Positions 47,754 through 58,443 of a DNA stretch of 64,000 nt are shown piece by piece. This DNA comes from Prochlorococcus marinus XMU1404 (lineage in GTDB: Bacteria > Cyanobacteriota > Cyanobacteriia > PCC-6307 > Cyanobiaceae). Numbering within the stretch: position 1 is the first letter of the stretch; each line of letters starts with the position of its first letter. The DNA is taken from assembly GCF_017696175.1 (NCBI RefSeq), contig NZ_JAAORE010000003.1:496001-560000 (forward strand), in the 5' to 3' direction. A program made the position numbers and the translations under genes. The notes beneath the pieces are model-generated. The model was not told where the DNA came from. It made no database searches and saw nothing but the letters and a program-made list of their open reading frames with translations.

Positions 47754-50506
47754 CTCAAAAGTTCGAGTTTTTTAGTAATTCTATCCATTTGTACCGAACC
47801 TTCTTTTAATTTACATCTGCATTCCTCAACAATATCTTTTGGAGCCTTATCAACGAAATTTTTATTAGATAATCTCATATTTAAATTGTCTAATTCAATA
47901 GTCACCTTTTTTAAATCCTTGTTTAACCTTTCTTTTAATGCATCTATATTTACAAAATCCTGAAATGGTAAATAAACCTCTAAATCACTAATTATCCCAG
48001 AAAAAGATTTAGCAAACTCTTTTTTATCAACAGCATTAGTTTTAAAAATAAATACTTCAGAAGATTTGGTTAAGGTTTGAATATCATCAACTAAATTTTT
48101 TAAAAAATCAATCAATTCATCACTATCTGAAATTAAGTAAACAGGAACTTTTTCTGATGGCTTGAGGCCTAATTCAGCTCTCAAATTTCTAATCAATCTA
48201 ATAATTTCAAAGAGTTGCTGAAAGGAATTATCAAGCTTATTATCAACAAATTTATTTTCTTGAGTTGGCCATCTTTGAAGAGATAATAATTCTTTATCTG
48301 GTTTAAGTTGCAGTACATGCCAAAGTTCTTCAGTAATGTGCGGCATAAAAGGATGAATCATCACCAAAATATCATTGAGCACTTTTATTAAAACCTTCTC
48401 AGATATTTTTCTATTTTTAGTCTCTTTATTATTAAACCTTTGTTTAGCAAATTCTACATACCAGTCACAAAAATCATTCCATGTAAATTCATATAGTAAT
48501 TTCGCAGATTCTCCCAATTTATATTCTTTCAACAAAGCAGCGACTTTTATATTTACCTGATTCAATTTCGATAAAATCCACTTATCACATAACTCTAAAG
48601 AATTTTCATCACTCTCATTAAGCGAATAATTATTGTTAGAAGTTTTATTAATTAAAACAAATTTAGTTGCATTCCATAATTTATTCGCAAAATTTCTTGA
48701 AGCTTCAACAGTTGAAGATGTATCTTTTTTCCTATCAAAATCAAGCCGAATATCTTGTCCTGCGCCTGCAACTTCTCGAATTAAAGCGAATCGTAGAGCA
48801 TCAGAACCATATTTATCAATTAATAGTATTGGATCAATACCATTACCTGAACTTTTACTCATTTTTTTATTGTTTTCATCTCGAACTAGACCATGAATAT
48901 AAACATCCTTAAAAGGAATATTATTCGTAAAAGTATTCCCCATCATTGTCATTCTGGCCACCCAAAAGAAAATAATATCGAAACCAGTAACAAGAACATT
49001 ATTTGGATACCATTTTTTAAAATCCGCATCATTTGTATTTGGCCAACCAAGAGTTGAGAAAGGCCATAAACCACTTGAAAACCATGTATCCAAAACATCT
49101 TTATCACGAACCAATTTAATATTTAATCCAAATTTTTTATTAGCTTCGATTAAGGCATCTTCTTCATTTCTTGCAACGATATATGGAGTATTTTGTTCTA
49201 TTGAGTCTTGAGAGTCATCTAAAACATACCATGCTGGTATTTGGTGCCCCCACCACAATTGCCGACTGATACACCAATCATTAATATTCTCTAACCAATC
49301 CTTATAAACTTTCTCCCAACGTGGAGGAATAAACGATGGTTTTTTAGAATCAATTTCGTTAAGACATCCTTGTGATATATCATCCATTTTCAAAAACCAT
49401 TGAGTTGACAATAAAGGTTCAATTGGCACTTTACCTCTATCAGAAAAAGGAACAGTATGTTTATAATCCTCTATCTTTGTCAAAAGGCCTAAGTTATCCA
49501 ATTCTTTGATAATTTTCTTTCTAGCCTCATATCTATCTAAATTTTGAAAAATACCTGCATTAATATTTAAAGTTCCATCTTTATTCATTACATTAATCTG
49601 TTTTAAGTTATGCCTTTTTCCTATTGCAAAATCATTTGGATCATGGGCTGGAGTAACCTTCACACAACCCGTACCAAAATCTTTATCAACATGTGAATCA
49701 GCGATAATAGGTATTTCTCTATCAACGAAAGGGACTTTTACTTTGACACCAATAAATTCTTTATATCTATCATCATCAGGATTAACTGCCACTGCAGTAT
49801 CACCCAAAAGAGTTTCTGGTCTTGTTGTTGCAACTTCTAAGTACTTATCTAACAGTTGACCACTTTCAGAAATTAAAGGGTATTTAAAATGCCATAAATG
49901 ACCATTTACTTCTTGCATTTCAACCTCAAGATCACTTACTGCAGATTGAGATTCAGGGCACCAATTAACCAAATATTCGCCTCTATAAATTAAGTTCCTT
50001 TTATAGAGAATATTAAAAGCCTCTATAACTGCTTCATTTAATTTTTGATCAAGAGTAAATCTTTCTCTAGTCCAGTCAACTGAATATCCTATCCTTTTTA
50101 ATTGAGAAACTATTCTTCCACCACTTTGTTCTTTCCAGTTCCATGCTCTTTTAAGAAATTCATCTCTTCCAATATCCTCGCTTGTTTTGCCTTCACTTCT
50201 TAATTGCTTTTCGAGAATAGTTTGAACAGCTATTGAAGCATGATCAGTTCCTGGTAAACACAAAACATTCTTACCCAAAAGTCTTTGAAAACGTACTACA
50301 ACATCTATCAAAGCCGTATTAAATGCATGCCCCATATGCAAAGATCCAGTTACATTTGGTGGCGGAATAACAACACAAAAAGGCTCACCTTCATCCTCAG
50401 GGTTTGGACTAAACGCCTTTAGACTTTCCCATTTTTCTTGCCACTTTTTCTCTACTTCAAAAGGTGAATAATTCTCTAAAGATAATTGATCATTCATCTC
50501 TGTCAT
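47750..50506 (-). CDS. valS: Valyl-tRNA synthetase
   Basis: ValRS charges tRNA-Val. Class I signatures are PPNVTGSLHMGHAF (HIGH-type) near residue 57 and KMSKSSGNG at about 548. The editing domain (TTRPETLLGDTAVAV) and C-terminal coiled coil (LNKDLKKVTIELDNLNMRLSN) are present, confirming valyl specificity over isoleucyl or leucyl. Length is 918 from the ATG at 50506; a TTG at 50512 would add two residues and an ATG at 50497 would remove three. It lies about 460 bases downstream of a tRNA-Val gene on the same strand. Confidence 0.97.
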   Translation of the reverse strand: MTEMNDQLSLENYSPFEVEKKWQEKWESLKAFSPNPEDEGEPFCVVIPPPNVTGSLHMGHAFNTALIDVVVRFQRLLGKNVLCLPGTDHASIAVQTILEKQLRSEGKTSEDIGRDEFLKRAWNWKEQSGGRIVSQLKRIGYSVDWTRERFTLDQKLNEAVIEAFNILYKRNLIYRGEYLVNWCPESQSAVSDLEVEMQEVNGHLWHFKYPLISESGQLLDKYLEVATTRPETLLGDTAVAVNPDDDRYKEFIGVKVKVPFVDREIPIIADSHVDKDFGTGCVKVTPAHDPNDFAIGKRHNLKQINVMNKDGTLNINAGIFQNLDRYEARKKIIKELDNLGLLTKIEDYKHTVPFSDRGKVPIEPLLSTQWFLKMDDISQGCLNEIDSKKPSFIPPRWEKVYKDWLENINDWCISRQLWWGHQIPAWYVLDDSQDSIEQNTPYIVARNEEDALIEANKKFGLNIKLVRDKDVLDTWFSSGLWPFSTLGWPNTNDADFKKWYPNNVLVTGFDIIFFWVARMTMMGNTFTNNIPFKDVYIHGLVRDENNKKMSKSSGNGIDPILLIDKYGSDALRFALIREVAGAGQDIRLDFDRKKDTSSTVEASRNFANKLWNATKFVLINKTSNNNYSLNESDENSLELCDKWILSKLNQVNIKVAALLKEYKLGESAKLLYEFTWNDFCDWYVEFAKQRFNNKETKNRKISEKVLIKVLNDILVMIHPFMPHITEELWHVLQLKPDKELLSLQRWPTQENKFVDNKLDNSFQQLFEIIRLIRNLRAELGLKPSEKVPVYLISDSDELIDFLKNLVDDIQTLTKSSEVFIFKTNAVDKKEFAKSFSGIISDLEVYLPFQDFVNIDALKERLNKDLKKVTIELDNLNMRLSNKNFVDKAPKDIVEECRCKLKEGSVQMDRITKKLELLS

Positions 50507-50603
50507 GTGCAAATTTTATTTCAATAAACTTTTTGTTTATTTTATCTTGAGAGCAGCCAATTAATGAAAATAATATTAGTTTGCAAAAAAAGACACATCC
50601 ATT

Positions 50604-50945
50604 CTACAAAATTTTGAAGCCAGAACCACAGAAAAAAAGTTTTGCATTTTTTGGTGTTGAAATAAGAAATCCACAACCGCTCAAATCACCGTAATAATCT
50701 AATTTTAAATCTTTCAGTAAATTAAACTTTTTTACATCCGCGTATAAAGTTACTCCTTCAGTTCTTGAAATAGGGGATCCATTACATGTACCTGGCCTTA
50801 ATTTAATATGCATGCATCCTTCGGAACAATTTTTATCCTCTACCAAATCAATCGACATTTCTACTGGAGAACCATCAAAAGAAGCTTGCCTAGATAGTTC
50901 TGAAGCACCGATTTGACTGATTGAAAGATTAACCATCTCAGTCAT
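50604..50945 (-). CDS. IscA/HesB-like protein lacking the full Cys set
   Basis: From the ATG at 50945 the product has 113 residues and resembles A-type Fe-S carriers. It has an N-terminal ISQIGASELSR helix, then IKLRPGTCNGSP (first ligand Cys), LDYYGDLSGCGFLIS and the end FFCGSGFKIL. The canonical C-G-C near the C-terminus is C-G-S here, so normal Fe-S binding is doubtful; GCGF offers another Cys. An upstream in-frame start at 50990 is rejected because it runs into the tRNA-Val gene. It lies between tRNA-Val and valS on the same strand. Confidence 0.65.
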   Translation of the reverse strand: MTEMVNLSISQIGASELSRQASFDGSPVEMSIDLVEDKNCSEGCMHIKLRPGTCNGSPISRTEGVTLYADVKKFNLLKDLKLDYYGDLSGCGFLISTPKNAKLFFCGSGFKIL

Positions 50946-50960
50946 TAGAAAAATAATAAA

Positions 50961-51032
<72 letters not shown>

Positions 51033-51060
51033 TTATAATAAATCATTCTAATAGATGAAG

Positions 51061-51095
51061 ATGAAATATTTATACTAAATATTTAAATATTTCAT
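51061..51095. repeat. 12-bp inverted repeat before mazG
   Basis: ATGAAATATTTA (51061-51072) and TAAATATTTCAT (51084-51095) are perfect complements around an 11-base spacer. The repeat lies in the 98-base gap between divergent tRNA-Val and mazG. The spacer repeats part of the arm, giving nested 8-bp symmetry. All but two base pairs are A-T. Confidence 0.45.
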
Positions 51096-51130
51096 TATTG
51101 AGGCAAAATTGAATTAATAAAATACATCCT

Positions 51131-51976
51131 ATGTCATCAAACGATAGATATAAGTTGCAAACAAATTCCAATTTAGAGACTATAGAGAGCTTTAAAATTT
51201 TAATATCTATTATCAAATCGTTAAAAGATAAAACTTGGGGATGCCCATGGCAGAAAGTACAGTCTCATAAATCGTTGATCCCATTTTTACATGAAGAAAG
51301 TAGTGAATTTATAGATGCTATATATAACAAAAAGGCGGATAACATTTGTGAAGAGTTAGGAGATCTATTATTACAAGTAATGCTTCATGCTGAAATTGGT
51401 TACGAAAAAAAAGAATTTGAACTAAATGATGTTATAAAAAATCTAAACAAGAAAATTATTAATAGACATCCATATATTTTCAATAAAAAAGAAAAAGTAT
51501 CTCTAGAAAAATCGCAAGAGATTTGGGAAAATATTAAAAATTCAGAAAAAGAAGCCCCTCATATGGAATCATCAATTAGTAAAAATTTAAATTTGAAAAT
51601 AAAAAATTTACCGCCAACGGTTGGAACAGATAAAATCACAAATGTAGTTAAAGAATATGGTTTTAAATGGGAAAGTACAGATCAGATTTTTGAAAAGTTA
51701 GAAGAAGAGATTAATGAATTAAAAGAAGCAATTAAAAGTAAAAATGATTCAGACATAAAAAATGAATTTGGGGATATTTACTTTACCCTTCTTAATCTTT
51801 CAAACTTTTTAAAGATAAATCCTGAATCAGCTCTTCAAAAAACTAATAAAAAATTTTTAGACAGATTTTCAATAATTGAACATCATGCAGGAGATAATAT
51901 TAAAAAACAAACGTCTAAAGATTTTCAAAGGCTATGGCAAATAGCCAAGCAAAAACTTAAAAGAAAAAATTCTTAA
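51131..51976 (+). CDS. mazG: Nucleoside triphosphate pyrophosphohydrolase MazG
   Basis: MazG hydrolyses NTPs to NMPs and pyrophosphate, clearing damaged nucleotides and, in E. coli, lowering ppGpp. The 281-residue product has two MazG domains. The first is complete (KTWGCPWQKVQSHKSLIPF, EESSEFIDAI, EELGDLLLQVMLHAEIG); the second keeps EEEINELKEAI and NEFGDIYFTLLNLSNFL. Both E-x-x-E metal sites are visible. speE starts seven bases after its stop. Confidence 0.93.
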   Translation: MSSNDRYKLQTNSNLETIESFKILISIIKSLKDKTWGCPWQKVQSHKSLIPFLHEESSEFIDAIYNKKADNICEELGDLLLQVMLHAEIGYEKKEFELNDVIKNLNKKIINRHPYIFNKKEKVSLEKSQEIWENIKNSEKEAPHMESSISKNLNLKIKNLPPTVGTDKITNVVKEYGFKWESTDQIFEKLEEEINELKEAIKSKNDSDIKNEFGDIYFTLLNLSNFLKINPESALQKTNKKFLDRFSIIEHHAGDNIKKQTSKDFQRLWQIAKQKLKRKNS

Positions 51977-51983
51977 AAAGCAA

Positions 51984-52835
51984 ATGACTCATATTTCAAA
52001 ATGGATAGATGAATATCATCAAGGCTCAAGATTCGGCTTAAATGGAGAAATTTTAATTAAACAAAAATCAAAATATCAAGAAATTCTTGTTATAGAAAAT
52101 GAATATTATGGCAGAGCTTTAATGCTAGATGGCTGTTGGATGACATCATTAAAAGACGAGAAATATTATCATGAGTGTCTTGTGCATCCTGCATTAAGCA
52201 GCATTGACGAAAAATCTAATGTGTTAATTATTGGTGGAGGAGACGGTGGTACTGCAAGAGAATGCGTTAAATACTCTCAAATATCAAAAATTGATCTAGT
52301 AGAGATTGATGAAGAGGTAATGAAAATATCTAAAAAATTTTTAAAAGAAATTGGAGGCGAAGCATGGAATGACAAAAGATTAAAGATTCATATTGATGAT
52401 GGTTTCAAATGGGTAAAAAAAACAAGAGATAATTTTTACGACGTCATATTTATAGATTGCTCAGATCCCTCAGAATTTTCAAATTCATTATTTTCAGATT
52501 CGTTTTATAGAGAATGCAAAAGAATTCTTACAAAAAATGGTATTTTAGCAACCCAAAGCGAATCACCTGAATCCTTCAAAAATATTCACATAAGTATTTT
52601 GAAAACCCTGAAAAAAATCTTTAGAGTCTCTGAAACTATGTATTCTTTTGTACCTATATATCCAAGCGGTATTTGGAGTTGGACATTCGCTTCTGAAAAA
52701 GTTCTAAATTTATCAAACCAAAATTCTAATGAGGCCCTAAAAATAGAAAAAGGTTGTGAAATTTGGAATTTAAATTTTCAAGATGCAGCATTCAAAATGA
52801 TGCCAAATAAAATTGTAAAAGAACTCAATTCATAG
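51984..52835 (+). CDS. speE: Spermidine synthase (polyamine aminopropyltransferase)
   Basis: SpeE transfers an aminopropyl group from decarboxylated SAM to putrescine. The 283-residue product has LMLDGCWMTSLKDEKYYHE, the nucleotide loop VLIIGGGDGGTARE, EIDEEVM, and DVIFIDCSDPSE with the catalytic Asp. Length and motif order fit the family. speB starts one base after the stop. Together they point to putrescine made from agmatine and then extended to spermidine. Confidence 0.95.
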   Translation: MTHISKWIDEYHQGSRFGLNGEILIKQKSKYQEILVIENEYYGRALMLDGCWMTSLKDEKYYHECLVHPALSSIDEKSNVLIIGGGDGGTARECVKYSQISKIDLVEIDEEVMKISKKFLKEIGGEAWNDKRLKIHIDDGFKWVKKTRDNFYDVIFIDCSDPSEFSNSLFSDSFYRECKRILTKNGILATQSESPESFKNIHISILKTLKKIFRVSETMYSFVPIYPSGIWSWTFASEKVLNLSNQNSNEALKIEKGCEIWNLNFQDAAFKMMPNKIVKELNS

Positions 52836-52836
52836 A

Positions 52837-53718
52837 ATGATAAAAAATTTATTTGATAACGAAAATGCGATTTTTATGGGAGCAAAAAGAAGTCCTGATG
52901 ATTGCGCAATTGGTATATTTGGAGTTAATTATGATGGGACATGCTCTTTCAAACCAGGAGCAAGATTTGGTCCTGAAGCTATAAGACAAGTGAGTTCTTG
53001 TTTAGAAACATATTGTCCAAAACTAAATAAAGACTTAGAGGATATTATGTATGTTGATTTTGGGTCAATACTAATTGATAAAAATGACTCAAAGTCAGTT
53101 ATTGAATCAGTCAAATCAGCAACAAATTATTTAATTAGTAAACGCCTTAGTCCTATTATGATTGGAGGCGAACACTCTATTACGAGAGGTGCTATTGAAG
53201 CATTAGTAAAAAAATATCCAGATTTGATATTGGTTCAACTTGATGCTCATGCAGATTTAAGAGAATCATATATAGGAAATCAACATAGTCATGCTTGTAC
53301 TATGAAAAGATGCTTAGAAGTGCTACCTGAAAAGAAAATTTTGCAAGTAGGAATTAGAAGTGGGACTAAGGAAGAATTTGAAATTATGCATAACAACAAC
53401 CAATTTGTTAACTTTTGTCCTGGCGGAAATGCACATGAATTAAAACAAGCTCTTCTACCATGCGCTAAGTCTCCAATCTATTTAACAATAGATTTAGATT
53501 GGTTTGATCCTAGTTTATTAGCAGGGACAGGAACTCCAGAACCGGGAGGATTTTTTTGGAATGATTTTGAAGAAATACTGAAAACTTTAAAAGACTTTAG
53601 AATTGTAGCTTCAGATATTGTGGAATTATCTCCAGAAATTGATCAAAGCGGAGTGAGTAGCATAGTTGCAGCCAAAGTACTTAGAAGCTTAATTTTGTCA
53701 TTAGAAAATATGCAATAA
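52837..53718 (+). CDS. speB: Agmatinase / ureohydrolase
   Basis: The 293-residue ureohydrolase carries the three manganese-binding signatures GGEHSIT, DAHADLR and DLDWFDPS, with RFGPEAIR near the N-terminus. Agmatinases of this type make putrescine and urea from agmatine; some cyanobacterial relatives act on guanidine or other guanidino compounds, which sequence reading cannot exclude. Tight coupling to speE (one base) supports the polyamine role. Confidence 0.9.
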   Translation: MIKNLFDNENAIFMGAKRSPDDCAIGIFGVNYDGTCSFKPGARFGPEAIRQVSSCLETYCPKLNKDLEDIMYVDFGSILIDKNDSKSVIESVKSATNYLISKRLSPIMIGGEHSITRGAIEALVKKYPDLILVQLDAHADLRESYIGNQHSHACTMKRCLEVLPEKKILQVGIRSGTKEEFEIMHNNNQFVNFCPGGNAHELKQALLPCAKSPIYLTIDLDWFDPSLLAGTGTPEPGGFFWNDFEEILKTLKDFRIVASDIVELSPEIDQSGVSSIVAAKVLRSLILSLENMQ

Positions 53719-53774
53719 AAAATTTCTAAACTACAGTGTAAAAGTAAAAATACTAAATACAAACTAAATATTTC

Positions 53775-54887
53775 ATGGATTTGCTAAAAAGTCCTCTTTA
53801 TTCAAAATATGTTGAATCAAATGCAAAATTAGTGAATTTTGCAGGTTGGGAAATGCCCATATCATTTTCAGGATTAATTAAAGAGCATGAATCAGTTAGA
53901 TCTTCAGCAGGATTATTTGATATTTCTCACATGGGTGTGATATCTGTTAAGGGAATCAATCCAAAGGATTATATTCAAAAACTTTTTCCTACTAATTTAT
54001 ACTCCTTTTCTGAAGGTCAGGGGCTTTATACAATAATGCTCAATGATAAAGGAGGAATAATAGATGACTTAATAATTTATGACCTTGGTATACAAGAAAA
54101 TGACATATCAGAATTATTGTTAATAGTTAATGCAAGTAGATATGAAGAAGATTTTCAGTGGATAAAAAATAATTTAAATAAATATGAAATTTCGATAACA
54201 AATTTTAAAAAAGACAAAGTACTTTTAGCACTACAGGGAAAAAACTCATTCGATTTATTTGAAGAATGGATTGATTCTTCGATCTCACATATCCCTAACT
54301 TTGGATGCGAATATAAAATTTTTGAACATATTTCGCCTAAAGAAAAAATTTTCTTTTCAAAGACAGGATATACAGGGGAAAATGGTCTGGAAATACTTTT
54401 ATCTAAAAAAGCAGCAATTAATTTATGGGATTTCTCAATTTCCAAAGATGTTGCACCTTGTGGTTTAGGGGCTAGAGATACTCTTAGACTTGAAGCAGGC
54501 ATGCATCTTTATGGTCAAGACATAAATGAAGAAACTTCTCCATATGAAGCAGGTTTAGGCTGGCTCGTACATCTAGAAAATAATCACGAATTCTTTGGAA
54601 GAAGATTTCTTGAAGAACAGTCAAGATTAGGTATTCAAAAAAAGTTAGTTGGTCTCTCTATAGAGGGTAAGGCAATAGGAAGAAAAGGTTGCGCAGTTCT
54701 TAAAGGTGAAGACAATATTGGGAGTATAACAAGCGGCAGTTGGTCTCCGACTAAACAAAAAGCTATAGCTTTTGCATACATTAATACTACGCATGCCTTA
54801 ATAAATAATGAAGTTCAAATATTAATAAGAGGCAAAAAATTCAAAGGGGTTATAACAAAAAGAGCGTTTTATAAAAAAAATTATTAA
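53775..54887 (+). CDS. gcvT: Aminomethyltransferase, glycine cleavage T-protein
   Basis: GcvT moves the methylene group from lipoyl-GcvH to tetrahydrofolate and frees ammonia. The 370-residue product has [61 protein letters not shown] and the C-terminal [11 protein letters not shown]. It stands apart from gcvH-gcvP (16 kb away) behind speB. The 56-base upstream gap cannot hold a glycine riboswitch. Confidence 0.97.
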   Translation: MDLLKSPLYSKYVESNAKLVNFAGWEMPISFSGLIKEHESVRSSAGLFDISHMGVISVKGINPKDYIQKLFPTNLYSFSEGQGLYTIMLNDKGGIIDDLIIYDLGIQENDISELLLIVNASRYEEDFQWIKNNLNKYEISITNFKKDKVLLALQGKNSFDLFEEWIDSSISHIPNFGCEYKIFEHISPKEKIFFSKTGYTGENGLEILLSKKAAINLWDFSISKDVAPCGLGARDTLRLEAGMHLYGQDINEETSPYEAGLGWLVHLENNHEFFGRRFLEEQSRLGIQKKLVGLSIEGKAIGRKGCAVLKGEDNIGSITSGSWSPTKQKAIAFAYINTTHALINNEVQILIRGKKFKGVITKRAFYKKNY

Positions 54888-54942
54888 CTAAATTTACCCT
54901 TAAAGAATTATTATAAGTTATTGATAAATAAATCATACTTAG

Positions 54943-56739
54943 ATGAGAAACAAAATTTGCAAAGAACTCAATAATACAGATATTGGTAAATTAGTTAATT
55001 TATGCGGATGGGTAGATAGAAGAAGAGATCATGGTGGTGTAATTTTTATTGATTTAAGAGACCATAGTGGATTCCTACAAATAACAATTAACCCCGATGA
55101 TGGTGCAGATCTATTTAAACAGGCAGAAACTCTAAGAAATGAGACAGTAATAATGGTTAGCGGAATTATTAATGAAAGGCCCAAAGATTCCATAAATACA
55201 AATTTAATTACTGGAGAGTTAGAGCTTAAGGTTAAAGATTTGCAAATTCTCAACCAAATTAAAAAAAACTTACCTTTTCCAGTGTCTATACATGATTATG
55301 AAAATACAAAAGAGGAACTCAGATTAAAATATAGATACCTCGATTTAAGAAGGGGAAAATTACTAGAAAATTTAAAAACAAGACATAAGATTATTAAAGT
55401 GGCTAGAGAATTTCTTGATAATTTTGGATTTACAGAAGTAGAGACCCCATTACTTACAAAGTCAACTCCAGAGGGCGCTCGCGATTTTCTTGTTCCTGCA
55501 CGTCTTTCAAATGGAGAATTTTTTGCTTTACCTCAATCCCCACAACTATTTAAACAACTTTTAATGGTTGGAGGCCTGGAAAAGTATTACCAAATCGCAA
55601 AATGTTTCCGTGATGAAGACTTAAGGGCAGATAGACAGCCAGAGTTTACTCAATTAGATATTGAGATGAGCTTTATTAGTGAAGAAGAAATAATTTCTTT
55701 TAATGAAAGTCTCATAAAAAAAATATGGAAAGAAGTGTTAAATATTAATTTTAATAATGCTTTTCCAAGAATGTCATGGCAGGCAGCAATGGATAATTAC
55801 GGCACTGATAGGCCAGATACTAGATATCAAATGTTATTAAAAGATTTAGGAGGAGTATTAGGTGATATTGGATTTAATATTTTCACCAAGGCAATTAAGT
55901 CTGGAGGCTACATAAAATCCATAACAGTCAAAGGAGGTAATACAAGTATTAGCAACGTAAGAATTAAACCAGGAGGTGACATCTTCCAAGTAGCTCAAGA
56001 TGCTGGAGCTGGTGGTTTGGCCTTTATAAGGGTCAAAGGAGATGAGCTTGAGACTATTGGGGCAATTAAAAATAATTTAAGTGAAGAGCACATAGCTGAT
56101 ATTTTAAAAATCACAGAAGCAAAAGATGGAGACTTAATCCTCTTAGGAGCTGGAGATAAACAAATTGTCAATCAGTCATTAGATAGGGTTAGACAATATA
56201 TCGCAAAAGACTTAAATCTCATTGATAAAAGTAAATGGAATTTCTTATGGGTAACTGACTTCCCGATGTTTGAGAGAAATGAAGAGGAAAATAGATATGA
56301 AGCTTTACATCATCCTTTTTGTTCTCCAAAAAATATAAAATCTAAAGATTCTGAAAACTTGAAAAAAGAAATTGAGAGCTCTACAGCAAATGCTTATGAC
56401 TTAGTTCTTAATGGATTGGAGTTAGGAGGTGGCTCTTTACGTATTCATGAAGCGAACTTACAAAGAGAGGTTTTGAAAACGGTAGGACTTACTGATAAAG
56501 AGATTGATGAAAAATTTGGATTTTTAATAGAAGCCTTAGAAATGGGTGCTCCACCTCATGGTGGAATAGCTTTTGGATTGGATCGTATTACCATGCTGAT
56601 CATTGGTGCAGATTCAATCAGAGAAACCATTGCTTTTCCAAAAAATCAACAAGCAAAATGTCTTCTCACAAATGCACCTTCAAATGTCTCTGAATCACAA
56701 TTAAAAGAATTAGATATTGAAATAACAATTGATGAATAA
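54943..56739 (+). CDS. aspS: Aspartyl-tRNA synthetase
   Basis: The 598-residue product is the bacterial-type class II AspRS. An N-terminal OB-fold ([21 protein letters not shown]) leads to the catalytic domain with [18 protein letters not shown] and [19 protein letters not shown] (motif 2). A GAD insertion follows (about 285-410), then motif 3 in [10 protein letters not shown]. Cyanobacteria often use a non-discriminating AspRS with GatCAB, but that cannot be read here with confidence. Confidence 0.97.
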   Translation: MRNKICKELNNTDIGKLVNLCGWVDRRRDHGGVIFIDLRDHSGFLQITINPDDGADLFKQAETLRNETVIMVSGIINERPKDSINTNLITGELELKVKDLQILNQIKKNLPFPVSIHDYENTKEELRLKYRYLDLRRGKLLENLKTRHKIIKVAREFLDNFGFTEVETPLLTKSTPEGARDFLVPARLSNGEFFALPQSPQLFKQLLMVGGLEKYYQIAKCFRDEDLRADRQPEFTQLDIEMSFISEEEIISFNESLIKKIWKEVLNINFNNAFPRMSWQAAMDNYGTDRPDTRYQMLLKDLGGVLGDIGFNIFTKAIKSGGYIKSITVKGGNTSISNVRIKPGGDIFQVAQDAGAGGLAFIRVKGDELETIGAIKNNLSEEHIADILKITEAKDGDLILLGAGDKQIVNQSLDRVRQYIAKDLNLIDKSKWNFLWVTDFPMFERNEEENRYEALHHPFCSPKNIKSKDSENLKKEIESSTANAYDLVLNGLELGGGSLRIHEANLQREVLKTVGLTDKEIDEKFGFLIEALEMGAPPHGGIAFGLDRITMLIIGADSIRETIAFPKNQQAKCLLTNAPSNVSESQLKELDIEITIDE

Positions 56740-56784
56740 GAATATATATGGATGTTCTAAAAGTTTTTTGTTTAAATAAAATAT

Positions 56785-56791
56785 AAGGAGG
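56785..56791 (+). promoter_or_regulatory. Misplaced Shine-Dalgarno-like AAGGAGG upstream of pyrG
   Basis: AAGGAGG, an almost perfect anti-SD match, ends 23 bases before the pyrG ATG, too far to serve it directly. Two bases downstream lies GTG CTT AAT TAA, a three-codon frame, but this spacing is too short for normal initiation. Its meaning is unclear. Confidence 0.35.
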
Positions 56792-56814
56792 CTGTGCTTA
56801 ATTAAAAATATTTA

Positions 56815-58425
56815 ATGTCAAAATTTGTATTTGTCACCGGAGGAGTAGTTTCTAGCATTGGTAAAGGAATTGTAGCTGCAAGCTTAGGAAGATTATTAAA
56901 GTCTAGAGGATATAGTGTTTCAATATTAAAACTAGATCCATATCTAAATGTTGATCCAGGAACAATGAGCCCTTTCCAACATGGAGAAGTATTTGTAACC
57001 GAAGATGGGGCTGAAACCGATCTAGATTTAGGTCACTATGAAAGATTTACTGATACTGCAATGACTAGGTTAAATAGTGTGACTACGGGATCTATCTATC
57101 AAGCAGTTATTAATAAAGAAAGAAGAGGTAGTTATGAGGGTGGAACTGTGCAAGTAATACCTCACATAACGGGAGAAATAAGAGAAAGAATTCATAGAGT
57201 AGCCGCCAACAGTAATGCAGATATTATTATTACTGAAATTGGTGGAACAGTTGGTGATATCGAATCTCTACCTTTTTTAGAGGCAATTAGAGAATTTAAA
57301 AATGATGTAAATAGAAACGATGTTGCATACATACACGTTACATTACTTCCTTACATCAAAACCTCTGGCGAAATAAAAACTAAACCAACACAACATTCAG
57401 TGAAAGAATTAAGATCTATTGGTATTCAGCCAGATTTACTTGTATGCCGAAGTGATAAATCTATCAATGAAGCTCTTAAAAAGAAGCTTAGTGGTTTTTG
57501 CGGTGTCAGTATCAACTCTGTAATTGAAGCTTTAGACGCAGACAGTATTTATTCTGTACCTCTTTCTTTAAAAAAAGAAGGTTTATGCAAAGAAACCCTA
57601 AAGTATTTAGACCTTGAAGATAAAAAATGTGATTTGAAAAATTGGGAGCAACTAATACACAACCTAAGAAATCCTGGAGCTCCAATCAAAGTTGCTTTAG
57701 TAGGTAAATACATTGAACTTGGAGATGCATATTTATCCGTTGTTGAAGCTTTAAGACATGCATGCATTGAACAAAAGGCTTTATTAGATTTACATTGGGT
57801 AAGTGCTGAAATGATAGAAAAAAATTCAGCAGAAACTTACTTAAATGAAGTTGATGCAATTGTCGTACCCGGGGGATTTGGCAATAGAGGAGTAAATGGA
57901 AAAATTTCGGCTATAAAGTTCGCAAGAGAAAATAAAATTCCCTTTTTAGGTTTGTGCCTAGGTATGCAATGTGCAGTTATAGAATGGGCCAGGAATGTAG
58001 CTAATCTTCCAGATGCATCTAGTTCAGAACTAGACCCAAACACTCCCAATCCAGTGATACATTTATTACCAGAACAGGAAGATGTAGTTGATTTAGGTGG
58101 GACAATGAGACTTGGAGTTTATCCATGTAGATTGACAAAAAATACAACTGGGAAAAACTTATATGATGAGGATGTTATTTATGAGAGACATCGACATAGA
58201 TACGAATTTAATAATTACTACAAACAAAGTTTTTTAGATTCTGGATACAAAATTAGTGGTACATCACCAGATGGCAGATTAGTTGAGTTAATTGAGTTAG
58301 AAAATCATCCATACTTCTTAGCATGTCAATATCATCCTGAGTTTTTATCACGACCTGGCAAACCTCATCCTTTATTTAAAGGTTTAATAAAAGCCTCTCA
58401 AGATAAGTTAACTCAATCAAATTAA
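56815..58425 (+). CDS. pyrG: CTP synthase
   Basis: PyrG aminates UTP to CTP with glutamine and ATP. The synthetase half begins [17 protein letters not shown] and has [21 protein letters not shown] and [12 protein letters not shown]. The glutaminase half has VPGGFGNRG, the catalytic Cys381 in LGLCLGMQ, and the His/Glu pair in [11 protein letters not shown]. The 536-residue length is normal. queE follows after 18 bases. Confidence 0.98.
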   Translation: MSKFVFVTGGVVSSIGKGIVAASLGRLLKSRGYSVSILKLDPYLNVDPGTMSPFQHGEVFVTEDGAETDLDLGHYERFTDTAMTRLNSVTTGSIYQAVINKERRGSYEGGTVQVIPHITGEIRERIHRVAANSNADIIITEIGGTVGDIESLPFLEAIREFKNDVNRNDVAYIHVTLLPYIKTSGEIKTKPTQHSVKELRSIGIQPDLLVCRSDKSINEALKKKLSGFCGVSINSVIEALDADSIYSVPLSLKKEGLCKETLKYLDLEDKKCDLKNWEQLIHNLRNPGAPIKVALVGKYIELGDAYLSVVEALRHACIEQKALLDLHWVSAEMIEKNSAETYLNEVDAIVVPGGFGNRGVNGKISAIKFARENKIPFLGLCLGMQCAVIEWARNVANLPDASSSELDPNTPNPVIHLLPEQEDVVDLGGTMRLGVYPCRLTKNTTGKNLYDEDVIYERHRHRYEFNNYYKQSFLDSGYKISGTSPDGRLVELIELENHPYFLACQYHPEFLSRPGKPHPLFKGLIKASQDKLTQSN

Positions 58426-58443
58426 TATTCTTTATTTTTTTGA

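Noticed and set aside
50523-50541. AATAAAC-TTTTT-GTTTATT hairpin as the terminator of the IscA-like gene
   Set aside because: On the minus strand, where the gene lies, no U-tract follows; no plus-strand gene ends there.
53719-53774. Glycine riboswitch before gcvT (and before the gcvH/gcvP unit)
   Set aside because: The gaps (56 and 75 bases) are too short for the aptamer and show no fitting helices.
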